This document shows, piece by piece, positions 7,614 to 16,968 of a stretch of DNA of 64,000 nucleotides (within the stretch, counting starts at the first letter, position 1; each line of letters opens with the position of its first letter). The notes under the pieces were generated by a model. It saw only the letters and a list, made by a program, of their open reading frames with translations, did no database searches and was not told where the DNA came from. Made by a program: the position numbers and the translations under genes. The DNA comes from Winslowiella arboricola (lineage in GTDB: Bacteria; Pseudomonadota; Gammaproteobacteria; Enterobacterales; Enterobacteriaceae), in contig NZ_JAODIM010000036.1 of assembly GCF_025527015.1 (NCBI RefSeq), forward strand, positions 1 to 64,000. Reading direction: 5' to 3'.

Positions 7614-8291
7614 TTATACACCACCAATCTTTTGCGCGGCGCAAAGCAGAAAGGTCTTCAGCTTATCCAGATCTTTTACACTGCCGGTAAAGTTAGAGAG
7701 GGCAATCGCGGCCTGCATACCAGGGATCATGCAGGCCATGCGATACTCATCGTCCTGAAAGGATTTCACAAACACCTGATTTTTACGCGCCAGTGCAAGG
7801 TCTTCGGCAATCAAATTAAAATCATGAATGCCAATCAATGCGATAATCTCTTCATCGCTCTTATGCGCCAGCAGCTTTAAACCAATCACCGAATCAATTG
7901 CCGCTACCGTATGGTAGTTGCCAATAGCGCGCGCCACGCTGACCCCTTTTCGGGTATGAATCAGGTAGACCACATGGCGATCTTTCAGCACGCCAATCAC
8001 AATAGAAATATCGTGTTTGCCAATCTCTTCCAGCGTATCAATTACCGCGGTGTAAAACGCAGAGTGATGTATCGACAGAGCCGAGATACGATGCACGCCG
8101 ATACCGACAGAGTATTTGCGTTTTTCGTTGCGATGCACCATATCCAGCGACAACAACGACTGCATAATACGAGTGACTTTGGCAGAATCCAGATTAAGCC
8201 GCCGCCCCATATCACGAATGCCAACCGGTTCGCGACTGGCCGCTAACAGATCAAGACAACGAAAAGCGTCACAGATTGAATGATTTAACAT
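7614..8291 (-). CDS. IclR-family transcriptional regulator, 225 aa
   Basis: The protein has an amino-terminal winged helix (DAFRCLDLLAASREPVGI, then RRLNLDSAKVTRIMQSL) and a carboxyl effector domain typical of IclR proteins. I place the start at ATG 8291 because GGGGGAG lies seven bases upstream; an in-frame ATG at 8315 would add eight residues. The gene converges with dgoA and most likely controls the sugar-acid operon. The effector is presumably a pathway intermediate. It is slightly shorter than the usual 250 aa or so. Confidence 0.8.
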   Translation of the reverse strand: MLNHSICDAFRCLDLLAASREPVGIRDMGRRLNLDSAKVTRIMQSLLSLDMVHRNEKRKYSVGIGVHRISALSIHHSAFYTAVIDTLEEIGKHDISIVIGVLKDRHVVYLIHTRKGVSVARAIGNYHTVAAIDSVIGLKLLAHKSDEEIIALIGIHDFNLIAEDLALARKNQVFVKSFQDDEYRMACMIPGMQAAIALSNFTGSVKDLDKLKTFLLCAAQKIGGV

Positions 8292-8486
8292 GTTATAACT
8301 CCCCCGCGACAGCATGGGTTTATACTACAGCGTGCAGCACCACAGCTGAACCACGGTGATACTGATATGTGATGTTGCCTCAGCGATTCCCCGCAGCCAC
8401 ACCATCCGTCACATCCCCCTTGCTGTCATCTTCCACACCTCAAAACATCATATATCCGTCATATAGCGCTGCTAATTTGCTGCCAT

Positions 8487-8500
8487 TGAGATCGATCTCA
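8487..8500. promoter_or_regulatory. Candidate LacI-family operator
   Basis: TGAGATCGATCTCA is a perfect 14-bp palindrome with a central CG, the form usual for LacI-family operators. It lies 21 bases before the start codon of the LacI-type gene at 8522, so autoregulation of that gene and the downstream ABC operon is plausible. Confidence 0.5.
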
Positions 8501-8521
8501 TGATGCAAAAGTGAGCAGCGA

Positions 8522-9529
8522 ATGAGTGATTTATTGCAGGTAGCAAAACTGGCTGGGGTATCGCGAGCCACCGCAGCACGCGCTTTTTCCTCGCCGGATC
8601 TGGTGCGGGAAGAGACGCGCAACAAGATATTTGCCGCCTCAGAACAACTGGGATTTCGTCCCAATCATATTGCACGCCAGCTACGTACCCAGTCGACACG
8701 CATGATTGGCGTGTTGCTGCCTTCGCTGCAGAATCCGATTTTCGCCGCCCAGCTGCAGGCAATGGAAAACCTTGCTCAGTTGCATGGCTACTCGCTGCTG
8801 GTCGCCACCAGCAACTATCAGCCGCTGCGTGAAGCAGCGATAGTGGAAAATATGCTGCGCCAGCGGGTTGACGGGCTGGTGCTGACAGTCGCCGATGCGG
8901 ATCACAGCGCAGTACTGCTGGATCTGCAACGTGAAGCGATTCCACTGGTGCTGGTGCATAACTCGCCACAGCGTCTTGGCTTACCGGCGGTGCGCGTCGA
9001 CAACCGTCTGGCCGTGATGCAGGCCACCGGGGTATTGCTGAAGCTTGGTCATCGTCATATCGGCATGATTGCCGGGCCGATGCTGCAATCCGACCGCGCA
9101 CGCCAGCGCTATCAGGGCTACTGCGATGCGATGTCAAAGGCCGGATTGACTCCCGCTGATGTCGTCGAGATGCCAGACCATATCCATTCCGATCTTAATA
9201 CCCTGCTGCCGCTACTGCATGGCCCGCGCGCTTTTACCGCCCTGCTCTGCACTAACGATCTACTGGCGCTAAGCGTGATGGGCGAACTGATGCGTACCGG
9301 CTACCAAATTCCTCGGCAAATCTCGGTTATCGGTTTTGATGGCATCGAAATGGGACGGATGCAGTTTCCTTCACTCAGCTCCGTGGTACAGCCACTGGAA
9401 GAGATGGGGCGCCTGGCGATCGCGCATTTACTGGCGCAAATCGCCGGAGAAACCCCGCCGCCCGGATGTCTGGCTCACCAGTTCCGATACGGGGAAAGTA
9501 TTGCTCCACCCGCGACACAAACACTTTGA
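8522..9529 (+). CDS. LacI-family transcriptional regulator, 335 aa
   Basis: The amino-terminal helix-turn-helix (LLQVAKLAGVSRATAARAFS) and the hinge (FRPNHIARQL) are clear. The periplasmic-binding-like domain carries IGVLLPSLQNPIFAAQL, CTNDLLAL and VIGFDGIEMG in the usual places. It is followed after 27 bases by an ABC importer operon on the same strand, which it most likely controls together with itself. Length is normal for the family. The inducer would be the transported compound or its breakdown product. Confidence 0.88.
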   Translation: MSDLLQVAKLAGVSRATAARAFSSPDLVREETRNKIFAASEQLGFRPNHIARQLRTQSTRMIGVLLPSLQNPIFAAQLQAMENLAQLHGYSLLVATSNYQPLREAAIVENMLRQRVDGLVLTVADADHSAVLLDLQREAIPLVLVHNSPQRLGLPAVRVDNRLAVMQATGVLLKLGHRHIGMIAGPMLQSDRARQRYQGYCDAMSKAGLTPADVVEMPDHIHSDLNTLLPLLHGPRAFTALLCTNDLLALSVMGELMRTGYQIPRQISVIGFDGIEMGRMQFPSLSSVVQPLEEMGRLAIAHLLAQIAGETPPPGCLAHQFRYGESIAPPATQTL

Positions 9530-9556
9530 TGACTTAACCAACACCAGGGAAATCCT

Positions 9557-10576
9557 ATGTCACAGAATACATCCGCTAAAAAACTGGCGCTGGCCACTCT
9601 GCTGGCAGGCAGCGCGCTGTTCAGTCAGATGGCTTCGGCTGCTGAAGCCATCTGCTACAACTGTCCACCCGAGTGGGCGGACTGGGGCACGCAGTTACAG
9701 GCGATAAAAAAAGATCTTGGCATTAGCGTGCCGCAGGACAATAAAAACTCCGGCCAGGCGCTGGCGCAAATGGTGGCGGAAAAAACCAATCCGGTGGCCG
9801 ATGTGGCTTACCTTGGTGTCAGCTTTGGCATTCAGGCGGCGAAGTCTGATGTAGTGACCACTTACAAACCTAAAGAGTGGGATAATATTCCGGCCGGGAT
9901 GAAAGATCCAGACGGCAAATGGGTCGCGCTGCACAGTGGCACCATAGGCTTTATGGTGAACGTCGATGCGCTGAACGGTCTGCCGGTGCCACAATCGTGG
10001 AATGACCTGCTGAAGCCAGAGTACAAAGGCATGGTCGGTTTCCTCGACCCTTCCAGCGCCTTTGTCGGTTATGTGGCAGCAGTGGCCGCCAATAAAGCGC
10101 TCGGCGGCACGCTGGATAATTTTGCCCCGGGCATCAGCTACTTTAAACAGCTGGCGGCCAATAAACCCATCGTGCCAAAACAAACCGCCTATGCGCGCGT
10201 GCTGTCGGGCGAAATCCCGATCATGATGGATTACGATTTCAACGCCTACCGCGCCAGATATAAAGATAACGCCAACGTGGTGTTTGTTATTCCGCAGGAA
10301 GGCACCATCACCGTGCCTTACACCATTAGCCTGGTGAAAAACGCCCCGCATGCTGACGATGGCAAAAAAGTGATCGACTATGTGTTGTCAGACAAAGGTC
10401 AGGCAATTTGGGCCAATGCCTTCCTGCGTCCGGTACGCGCCAGCACGCTGTCAGCTGATGCGAAAAAACGTTTCCTGCCGGACAGCGACTACGCCCGCGC
10501 CAGCACCATCGATTATCAGCAGATGGCTGACGTGCAGAAAGCCTTCTCCAGCCGTTACCTGAGTGAGATCCGTTAA
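9557..10576 (+). CDS. ABC transporter periplasmic binding protein, 339 aa
   Basis: A signal peptide (AKKLALATLLAGSALFSQ, cleavage near MASAAEA, residue 31) precedes a type II solute-binding protein of the iron/polyamine/thiamine-like group. CYNC just after the cleavage site could form a disulfide. GTIGFMVNVDAL, WNDLLKPEYKG and LSDKGQAIWANAF are typical of the fold. It is the first gene of a five-gene operon and its stop overlaps the next start (TAATG). The phosphodiesterase at the operon's end suggests the ligand is an organophosphate such as a glycerophosphodiester. Confidence 0.82.
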   Translation: MSQNTSAKKLALATLLAGSALFSQMASAAEAICYNCPPEWADWGTQLQAIKKDLGISVPQDNKNSGQALAQMVAEKTNPVADVAYLGVSFGIQAAKSDVVTTYKPKEWDNIPAGMKDPDGKWVALHSGTIGFMVNVDALNGLPVPQSWNDLLKPEYKGMVGFLDPSSAFVGYVAAVAANKALGGTLDNFAPGISYFKQLAANKPIVPKQTAYARVLSGEIPIMMDYDFNAYRARYKDNANVVFVIPQEGTITVPYTISLVKNAPHADDGKKVIDYVLSDKGQAIWANAFLRPVRASTLSADAKKRFLPDSDYARASTIDYQQMADVQKAFSSRYLSEIR

Positions 10577-11463
10577 TGAGCGTTTCAGCAACGCGCCACA
10601 CGCAGCGTCCCCGTCCGGGAACGTTTTTCAGCCGCTTTGTGGCGAGCCAACGCCGCCAGTTCCCGTGGATGGTGATGCCTGCGTTACTGTTTTTTGCCGC
10701 CTTCTGGTTGTTGCCGTTCGCCACGCTGATTGCGATGGGCAGTCAGCCGGATAACAGCTCGCATATCAATGCTTACTGGACGGTGCTGACTCGCCCGCAG
10801 TATCTGGAAAGCCTTGGCATTACCCTGCTGCTGTCGTTGCTGGTATCGCTGGCGGCAGTCGCGATTTCGGCGGTAGTTGCCTGCTTTCTTGCCCGTCATG
10901 ATTTTTCCGGCAAATCACTGCTGCTGGCGATCCTCACCTTTCCTCTGGCGTTTCCCGGCGTGGTGGTCGGATTTCTGGTGGTGATGCTTGCCGGACGTCA
11001 GGGACTGCTGGCCCAGTTGGGGTTAGCGCTGGTCGGCGAACGCTGGATGTTTGCCTACTCCCTGAGCGGACTGTTTATTGGTTACCTCTACTTCTCCATT
11101 CCGCGGGTGATTATGGCGCTGGTCGCCGCTTGCGAAAAACTCGATCCCACGCTGGAAGAAGCGGCGCGTTCGCTGGGCGCCAGCCAGTGGCGGGTGATTT
11201 GCGACGTCATTGTACCCGGTCTGGCGCCAGCGCTGATCTCCAGCGGCGCGCTCTGTTTTGCCACCAGCATGGGCGCTTTTGGCACTGCCTTTACCCTCGG
11301 AACCGATCTTAACGTGTTGCCGCTGACCATCTACGGTGAGTTTACGAATTATGCCAACTTTGCCACCGCCGCTGCGCTCTCCGTGGTGATGGGGGGCGTT
11401 GCCTGGCTGGCGCTGATTGTGGCGCGCAAACTGGCGGGCGAAAACCGGGAGGGTACGCTATGA
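10576..11463 (+). CDS. ABC transporter permease 1, 295 aa
   Basis: This is an inner-membrane permease of the PotB/PhnU type with about six transmembrane segments. The coupling helix has the EAA-like sequence EEAARSLGASQWRVICDVIVPG near residues 194-215 (only the fixed positions EAA and LGA matter). It overlaps the binding-protein stop by one base and the second permease by four, showing tight coupling. Confidence 0.85.
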   Translation: MSVSATRHTQRPRPGTFFSRFVASQRRQFPWMVMPALLFFAAFWLLPFATLIAMGSQPDNSSHINAYWTVLTRPQYLESLGITLLLSLLVSLAAVAISAVVACFLARHDFSGKSLLLAILTFPLAFPGVVVGFLVVMLAGRQGLLAQLGLALVGERWMFAYSLSGLFIGYLYFSIPRVIMALVAACEKLDPTLEEAARSLGASQWRVICDVIVPGLAPALISSGALCFATSMGAFGTAFTLGTDLNVLPLTIYGEFTNYANFATAAALSVVMGGVAWLALIVARKLAGENREGTL

Positions 11464-12281
11464 AGCGCCGCCCACTGTTCTGGTTACAGCTAGGATTTAC
11501 GCTGTTTATCTGCCTGTTTATGCTGGTGCCGGTGTTGTTATCCTGCCTGGCTGGCATAACCAATAACGCCTTTATTGGCCTGAAAAGCGGCCTGACGTTG
11601 CGCTGGGTTGAGCAGGTATGGGCGATGTATGCCGATACCGTCTGGCTGTCGCTGCTGATTGCCATTTGCTGCCTGCTGCTGGTCACGCTGTTGGGCGTTC
11701 CCGCTGCCTGGGCGCTGTTAAAACTGCCCTCCCGCTGGGCAAGCCGTATCGAAGAGTGCCTGCTGCTGCCAGTTGCGCTGCCAGGGCTGGCGACGGCGCT
11801 TGGCATGCTGCTGATTTACGGTCATCTGCACTGGTTGCGCGGCAGCTGGTTGTTTATTTTAATTGGCCATGTGCTGTTTACCCTGCCGTTTATGGTGCGT
11901 CCGGTGCTGTCGGTAATGCGCGCCAGCCATCTGCCGCAGCTGGAAGAGGCCGCCGCCAGCCTCGGCGCTGGTTTCTGGCAACGCTTTTTTAGCGTGATTA
12001 TCCCTAACTGCCGTAACGGCATTCTGGCCGGCGCGTTTATGGTACTGACGCTGTCGATGGGTGAATTCAATATTACCTGGATGCTGCATACGCCATTAAC
12101 CAAAACGCTACCGGTAGGGCTGGCGGACAGCTACGCCTCGATGCGTCTGGAGATCGGTTCGGCCTATACCCTGATCTTCCTGGCGATGATTTTACCGTTA
12201 TTGCTGGCGCTCAGCTGGATCTCCCGCTTTAGCCAACGTCCGGCTAAAGCCACGCCTGCCACACCTCAGGAGTCACACTGA
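11460..12281 (+). CDS. ABC transporter permease 2, 273 aa
   Basis: This second permease of the PotC type has six predicted helices. The coupling motif is EEAAASLGAGFWQRF near residue 161. It forms a heterodimer with the preceding permease and passes substrate from the binding protein at 9557. Start and stop overlap both neighbours (ATGA and TGATG). Confidence 0.85.
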   Translation: MKRRPLFWLQLGFTLFICLFMLVPVLLSCLAGITNNAFIGLKSGLTLRWVEQVWAMYADTVWLSLLIAICCLLLVTLLGVPAAWALLKLPSRWASRIEECLLLPVALPGLATALGMLLIYGHLHWLRGSWLFILIGHVLFTLPFMVRPVLSVMRASHLPQLEEAAASLGAGFWQRFFSVIIPNCRNGILAGAFMVLTLSMGEFNITWMLHTPLTKTLPVGLADSYASMRLEIGSAYTLIFLAMILPLLLALSWISRFSQRPAKATPATPQESH

Positions 12282-13285
12282 TGTCTCAATCTGTTGCCAT
12301 TCGTTTACGTCAGTGCGCCCGTCGTTTTAGCGACGATGCTATCGCACTGCATCCGCTCGATCTGGATATCAACGCCGGGGAAACCCTGGTGTTGCTGGGT
12401 CCGTCGGGCTGCGGCAAAACCACCACTTTGCGTATTATCAGCGGCCTGGAACAACCGGATGTCGGTGGCGAAGTGTGGTTCGGCGATCGCAATGTCACTG
12501 CCTTACCGATTGAAAAACGCAATGTCGGTATGGTGTTCCAGCACTATGCGCTATTCCCGAATATGAACGTGGCGCAGAACGTCGGTTACGGTCTGCGGAT
12601 TCAGGGCCTGCCGCGCATCGAAATCAACCGGCGCGTCGAAGAGATGCTAACCATGGTCGATCTGCAACATGTAGCGCAGCGTCCGGTCAATGCGCTCTCC
12701 GGCGGTCAGAAGCAGCGTGTCTCACTGGCGCGCGCGCTGGCGGCCCGGCCCAAAGTGCTGCTGTTCGACGAGCCGCTGGCGGCGCTGGATGTCAAATTAC
12801 GCGAAAAATTGCGCGAAGATATCGGACAGCTATTGCGCCAGCTACATATCACCGCTGTCTATGTCACCCATGATCAGCAGGAGGCGATGGCGCTCGGCGA
12901 CCGGATCGCGGTGCTGGAAAAAGGCCGTATTGCGCAAATCGCCACGCCACAGACCCTCTATCAGCAGCCCGCCACGCGCTTTGTCGCCGATTTCGTTGGC
13001 GCAATTAACTGCCTGCTGCCGGAATCCGCCGATGGCCCCGGCCTTTACTGTCGCCCGGAAGATATCACGCCAGGCGCCGTCGAGGGCGCGCCACATAGTG
13101 GTCGTATCGTGCAGCAGCTATTTCTTGGCGCCAGCCAGCGTCTGATTATCGATACTGGTGGCCAGCAGCCATTGCAGGTTGATCGCCCGGCACGTGAAAT
13201 CTGGCGGAGCGGCCAGCAGGTCGGGCTGTTTATCGCCGCCGATCGGCTAATGCATTTTCACAGTAAACAGGGAGAAGTATGCTGA
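12281..13285 (+). CDS. ABC transporter ATP-binding protein, 334 aa
   Basis: Walker A is GPSGCGKTTTL, the Q-loop is in VFQHYALFP, the signature is LSGGQKQR, Walker B with the catalytic Glu is VLLFDEPLAALD, and the switch His is in VTHDQQEA. A carboxyl TOBE-like extension follows residue 240, as in carbohydrate, polyamine and phosphonate importers. It energises the two permeases encoded just upstream. Its end overlaps the phosphodiesterase gene by 7 bases. Confidence 0.9.
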   Translation: MSQSVAIRLRQCARRFSDDAIALHPLDLDINAGETLVLLGPSGCGKTTTLRIISGLEQPDVGGEVWFGDRNVTALPIEKRNVGMVFQHYALFPNMNVAQNVGYGLRIQGLPRIEINRRVEEMLTMVDLQHVAQRPVNALSGGQKQRVSLARALAARPKVLLFDEPLAALDVKLREKLREDIGQLLRQLHITAVYVTHDQQEAMALGDRIAVLEKGRIAQIATPQTLYQQPATRFVADFVGAINCLLPESADGPGLYCRPEDITPGAVEGAPHSGRIVQQLFLGASQRLIIDTGGQQPLQVDRPAREIWRSGQQVGLFIAADRLMHFHSKQGEVC

Positions 13286-14121
13286 TGACCGCACAAACCG
13301 TATTAATCGCGCAGATTAGCGATCTGCATATCAAAGCACAGGGAAAACTCTCTTACGGCAAAGTCGACACGCTTGGCGCGCTGCGCAAGGCGATCGCCAG
13401 CCTGAATCAGCTAAAACCGCGGCCGGATTGCGTGGTGATCACCGGCGATCTGGTGGATTTTGGTCATGCCGATGAGTATCAGACTCTGCGTGAAGCGTTA
13501 CAGGCGCTGGAAATTCCGTGGTATGTGATGGCGGGAAATCATGACGATCGCCAGCAGCTGAAAGCGGCGTTTGCCGACCATTCTTATCTCGATCAGCATG
13601 CGGAGCGGGTAGAGTGGCAGGCGGAGTGTGGTCCGCTACGTCTGCTGGCGCTGGATTCATCGGTGCCGGGCCAGCCACAAGGTGAACTGGTGGCGGAAAG
13701 CCTGCTCTGGCTGGATCAGCAGCTGCGGCTTCAGCCAGATCGTCCGACGCTGGTGATGCTGCACCATCCGCCTTTTATCAGCGGCATCGATCATATGGAT
13801 CGTCAACGGTTGATCAATCCGCAGGATCTGGCGGCGATTATTGCGCGTTATCCACAGGTGGAACGGGTGCTTTGCGGTCATTTGCACCGCAGTATGCAAG
13901 TTCGTTTCGCCGGTACGCTGGCATGTAGCGCGCCAGGCGCATCGCATCAGGTGGCGCTGGATTTACAGCAGGATGGCCCGGCTCATTTCTGTCTTGAACC
14001 GGCGGGTTTTCTGCTGCACCGCTGGAGTGAACAGCAAGGAATGGTGACCCATCAGTGCGTCATCGATCATTTTCCCGGCCCCTGGCCGTTTTATAGTGCC
14101 GATGGCGCACTACTGGATTAA
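13279..14121 (+). CDS. GpdQ-type metallophosphodiesterase, 280 aa
   Basis: This calcineurin-like phosphoesterase has the binuclear metal motifs in order: ISDLHI (D-x-H), ITGDLVD (GD), AGNHDD (GNHD), MLHHPP and CGHLHR (GHxH). The sequence follows Enterobacter GpdQ glycerophosphodiesterase closely across its length; CpdA (cAMP phosphodiesterase) is the other close family. Its place as last gene of an ABC importer operon, overlapping the ATPase gene, suggests it hydrolyses the imported phosphodiester in the cytoplasm; no signal peptide is seen. Confidence 0.83.
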   Translation: MLMTAQTVLIAQISDLHIKAQGKLSYGKVDTLGALRKAIASLNQLKPRPDCVVITGDLVDFGHADEYQTLREALQALEIPWYVMAGNHDDRQQLKAAFADHSYLDQHAERVEWQAECGPLRLLALDSSVPGQPQGELVAESLLWLDQQLRLQPDRPTLVMLHHPPFISGIDHMDRQRLINPQDLAAIIARYPQVERVLCGHLHRSMQVRFAGTLACSAPGASHQVALDLQQDGPAHFCLEPAGFLLHRWSEQQGMVTHQCVIDHFPGPWPFYSADGALLD

Positions 14122-14128
14122 ATATTGC

Positions 14129-14148
14129 GGGTCGCATGACTGCGACCC
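14129..14148. terminator. Bidirectional hairpin terminator
   Basis: GGGTCGCA (14129-14136) and TGCGACCC (14141-14148) form a perfect 8-bp stem with loop TGAC between the convergent phosphodiesterase and adhP genes. Confidence 0.65.
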
Positions 14149-14153
14149 TTCGA

Positions 14154-15164
14154 TTACAGCGATAAATCGATCACCATACGGCCGGTGATTTTGCCATTTT
14201 TCATCTCTTCGAAAATGGTATTGATATCGTTAAGTGGACGTTTACTCACTTTCGGCACCACTTTGCCTTCTGCGGCAAACTGGAACGCTTCTTTCAGATC
14301 TTCACGGGTTCCGACCAGCGAGCCCACGACCTGAATACCGTCCAGCACCAGCCGTGGAATATTCAGATCCATCGATTCTGGCGGCAGGCCAACAGCGACA
14401 ATCCGCCCACCGGCACGCACGCAATCCACCGCCGAATTAAATGCCGAACGAGCTACTGCGGTCACTACCGAGGCGTGCGCGCCACCAATCTTCTCCTGCA
14501 TGATTTTTGCCGCATCTTCTTTCAGCGGGTTGATAACCAGATCGGCGCCCACGCTCTGCGCAAACTCCAGCTGCGCATCATTAACATCAATCGCCACCAC
14601 TTTAGCGTTAAACACGTTTTTGGCATATTGCAGCGCCAGATTGCCCAGTCCGCCGAGACCGTAGATGGCAATCCACTGGCCAGGTTTAATTTTTGAAACT
14701 TTCACCGCTTTATAGGTGGTGACACCGGCGCAGGTAATACTGCTGGCGGCGGCCGGATCCAGGTTCTCCGGTACTTTCACCGCATAATCGGCTACGACGA
14801 TGCACTCTTCCGCCATGCCGCCATCAACCGAAAAACCGGCGTTTTGCACATCACGACACAGGGTTTCATTGCCGCTATTACAATATTCACAGTGCCCGCA
14901 GCCCTTGTAGAACCAGGCGACACTGGCGCGTTCGCCCGGTTTCAGAGAGGTCACGCCCGGACCAATCTGTTTAACGATGCCGATCCCTTCATGGCCGAGA
15001 ATAATCCCCGGCACTTCACCAAAATCGCCATTTTTAACATGCAGATCGGTATGACAAACCCCGCAATACTCCATGCTTAACAACGCTTCGCCATATTTCA
15101 GCTCACGCAGCGTTTTGTCCTGAATTTCAACGGAATGATCCGGTGTAACTACAGCTGCTCTCAT
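14154..15164 (-). CDS. adhP: Alcohol dehydrogenase AdhP, 336 aa
   Basis: This zinc-dependent, NAD-linked alcohol dehydrogenase interconverts primary alcohols and aldehydes. It is very close to E. coli AdhP over its full length. Catalytic zinc ligands are in CGVCHTDLH and GHEGIG, the structural zinc cysteines in the GCGHCEYC...C region, and the Rossmann motif is [13 protein letters not shown]. It is a single-gene unit with a hairpin terminator after its stop. Confidence 0.93.
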   Translation of the reverse strand: MRAAVVTPDHSVEIQDKTLRELKYGEALLSMEYCGVCHTDLHVKNGDFGEVPGIILGHEGIGIVKQIGPGVTSLKPGERASVAWFYKGCGHCEYCNSGNETLCRDVQNAGFSVDGGMAEECIVVADYAVKVPENLDPAAASSITCAGVTTYKAVKVSKIKPGQWIAIYGLGGLGNLALQYAKNVFNAKVVAIDVNDAQLEFAQSVGADLVINPLKEDAAKIMQEKIGGAHASVVTAVARSAFNSAVDCVRAGGRIVAVGLPPESMDLNIPRLVLDGIQVVGSLVGTREDLKEAFQFAAEGKVVPKVSKRPLNDINTIFEEMKNGKITGRMVIDLSL

Positions 15165-15270
15165 AAATCCCCCTGATTGCTGACGCGTTAAACAAAATTA
15201 AGCGTAGAACATCCACTTTAGCTGACGATAAATAGTTTAATAACTTCTGATATCGATCAAAAGAGAGGCG

Positions 15271-16695
15271 TTAAACTACCTCTTCCAGCTCAAGCTCCAG
15301 GCGGGGTGAAGTCTGATTACGGCCGTTGCGTTTCGAATGATAAAGACGCTTATCCGCTGCGGAAATCAGGGCGTTAACCGTTTCAACGCAGCTTTTTACC
15401 CGCTGAGATTCACTGGCAATACCGATACTGACGGTAACCCCAACAGTATTCCCCTGTAGCGCAAACTTATGCGCAACAATCGCCTGACGAATCTGTTCAG
15501 CAAACTGGAAGAGCGCCGTGCGGTCCTGATCAAAAAACACCACCACAAACTCTTCACCGCCAAAGCGACAAACCATGCCGTGATCGCCGACCACATTGCG
15601 CATCCGGTTCGCCATCTCTTCCAGCACCGCATCACCGGAATCATGACCAAAGCTGTCATTAATCGCTTTAAAATAGTCGATATCAATCAGCATCACGCCA
15701 GCACTCTGCGGTTTATTGTGCGCCTGAGCATCGCGCAAACGCAGCTGTTCATAGAGTCCCGAGCGTGACAGCAGACGCGTAAGAAAATCGTAGTTAGCGC
15801 GCAGCGCCAGCTGCTTATTAAGCTGCAGAATCGCATCCATACTGACGGCAACAATCAGCGGACTGATCGCCAGCGTGGCGATTCCGAGGCGGGCAGACAC
15901 CAGATGACTTAGCGCCAGGAACTCATCGGCGCCCTGAATATTCATCACCCCGCTCACCACCAGCATAATTTCGGTGACGCCGGTCACCAGCGTAATCAGG
16001 CTGGTGACATGCAACGGATAAGCAATTGCGCACCAGATTAGCGCCGGTAACGGGAAGGAGAGACTGCCGCCGCCGCCAATAATCGCCGCCACCGCCACTG
16101 ACGCGGCCAGCGCAGCAACCGGTAGCAGATCCTTTAAGCGGCAGGGTCTTAACACCAGATTAATGCTGGCGGGTAAAGTCAGCAGAAAAGGCAACAGCAG
16201 CACGCCAGTCGAGAACTGTTCGCTGACCCAGTCGCTCCACGAAGTGAGGAAATTGCCGCCCATCCAGCCATCCTGAACCAATGTTCCCCAGCTGGCGCTG
16301 AGCAGCGCGGCCAGCAGACTGGCGGGAAAAATCTGTAACGCGCGCACCGGCCGGCTGAAACCGGCAGCCGGTTTATTTCTCTTAATCAGCAGGTTAGCAA
16401 CGACAAAGATAAAAATAATATTGGCGAAGTTAATGGTAACCGACAGCGATGCCCAGCCGGAAAACACCATATCGTAGAATATCATTGCCAGATAAGTGAT
16501 CAGGTAAATACGCGTGTTATGCAGGAAAGGGAAACGGACAATTATGGCGGCGACAAGCGCGTTGACCGGCCAGAATAATGACAACTCCTGCGGCATACGC
16601 AAATGGGCACCGATAAAACAAAACACTACAGTGAAAACAAAAATGGTTATCCCGTTGGCTTTATTATTATTTTCGTCAAACAGTTTGAATCGCAT
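15271..16695 (-). CDS. Membrane diguanylate cyclase (MASE1-like + GGDEF), 474 aa
   Basis: The first 300 or so residues form an integral-membrane sensor with about eight hydrophobic segments, resembling MASE1. The carboxyl GGDEF domain has an intact active site, RFGGEEF, so the enzyme should make cyclic di-GMP. The RxxD inhibitory site expected just before the active site is absent (sequence GDHGMVCR), so feedback inhibition through it is unlikely. ATG 16695 is preferred over the upstream TTG 16704 because GGGG lies just ahead. The signal sensed is unknown. It is monocistronic. Confidence 0.85.
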   Translation of the reverse strand: MRFKLFDENNNKANGITIFVFTVVFCFIGAHLRMPQELSLFWPVNALVAAIIVRFPFLHNTRIYLITYLAMIFYDMVFSGWASLSVTINFANIIFIFVVANLLIKRNKPAAGFSRPVRALQIFPASLLAALLSASWGTLVQDGWMGGNFLTSWSDWVSEQFSTGVLLLPFLLTLPASINLVLRPCRLKDLLPVAALAASVAVAAIIGGGGSLSFPLPALIWCAIAYPLHVTSLITLVTGVTEIMLVVSGVMNIQGADEFLALSHLVSARLGIATLAISPLIVAVSMDAILQLNKQLALRANYDFLTRLLSRSGLYEQLRLRDAQAHNKPQSAGVMLIDIDYFKAINDSFGHDSGDAVLEEMANRMRNVVGDHGMVCRFGGEEFVVVFFDQDRTALFQFAEQIRQAIVAHKFALQGNTVGVTVSIGIASESQRVKSCVETVNALISAADKRLYHSKRNGRNQTSPRLELELEEVV

Positions 16696-16915
16696 ACGCC
16701 CCAATACCTGTGATATTTACCCTGAAACGACATCAGCCAGTGTCAGCTGCTATCGGTTGCGACGTCTGCAAAGCAATAAGGCAGAGCCTGAGCTTTATTT
16801 TAATCTGCTCAAACAAAAATAATCGCAATGTTATTCTGTAGCCTGTTGGTTTATAAGATTAATCCTGGCTGCAGCGGGGCCAATTTTATCACAGGAAATA
16901 GTTAACGGGCATAAG

Positions 16916-16950
16916 AAAGCGAGTGACGCCAGAATAGCGTCACTCGCTTT
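16916..16950. terminator. Terminator after the SulP/carbonic anhydrase operon
   Basis: AAAGCGAGTGACGC and GCGTCACTCGCTTT form a perfect 14-bp stem around a 7-base loop. With T-rich ends on both strands it can act in either direction. It lies 19 bases after the end of the SulP gene. Confidence 0.75.
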
Positions 16951-16968
16951 AATCCATCGCTGACAAAA

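Noticed and set aside
8472-9137. Minus-strand ORF of 221 codons opposite the LacI gene
   Set aside because: The translated sequence is rich in Arg, Pro and Ser and low in complexity, as expected for an antisense frame of a G+C-rich gene.
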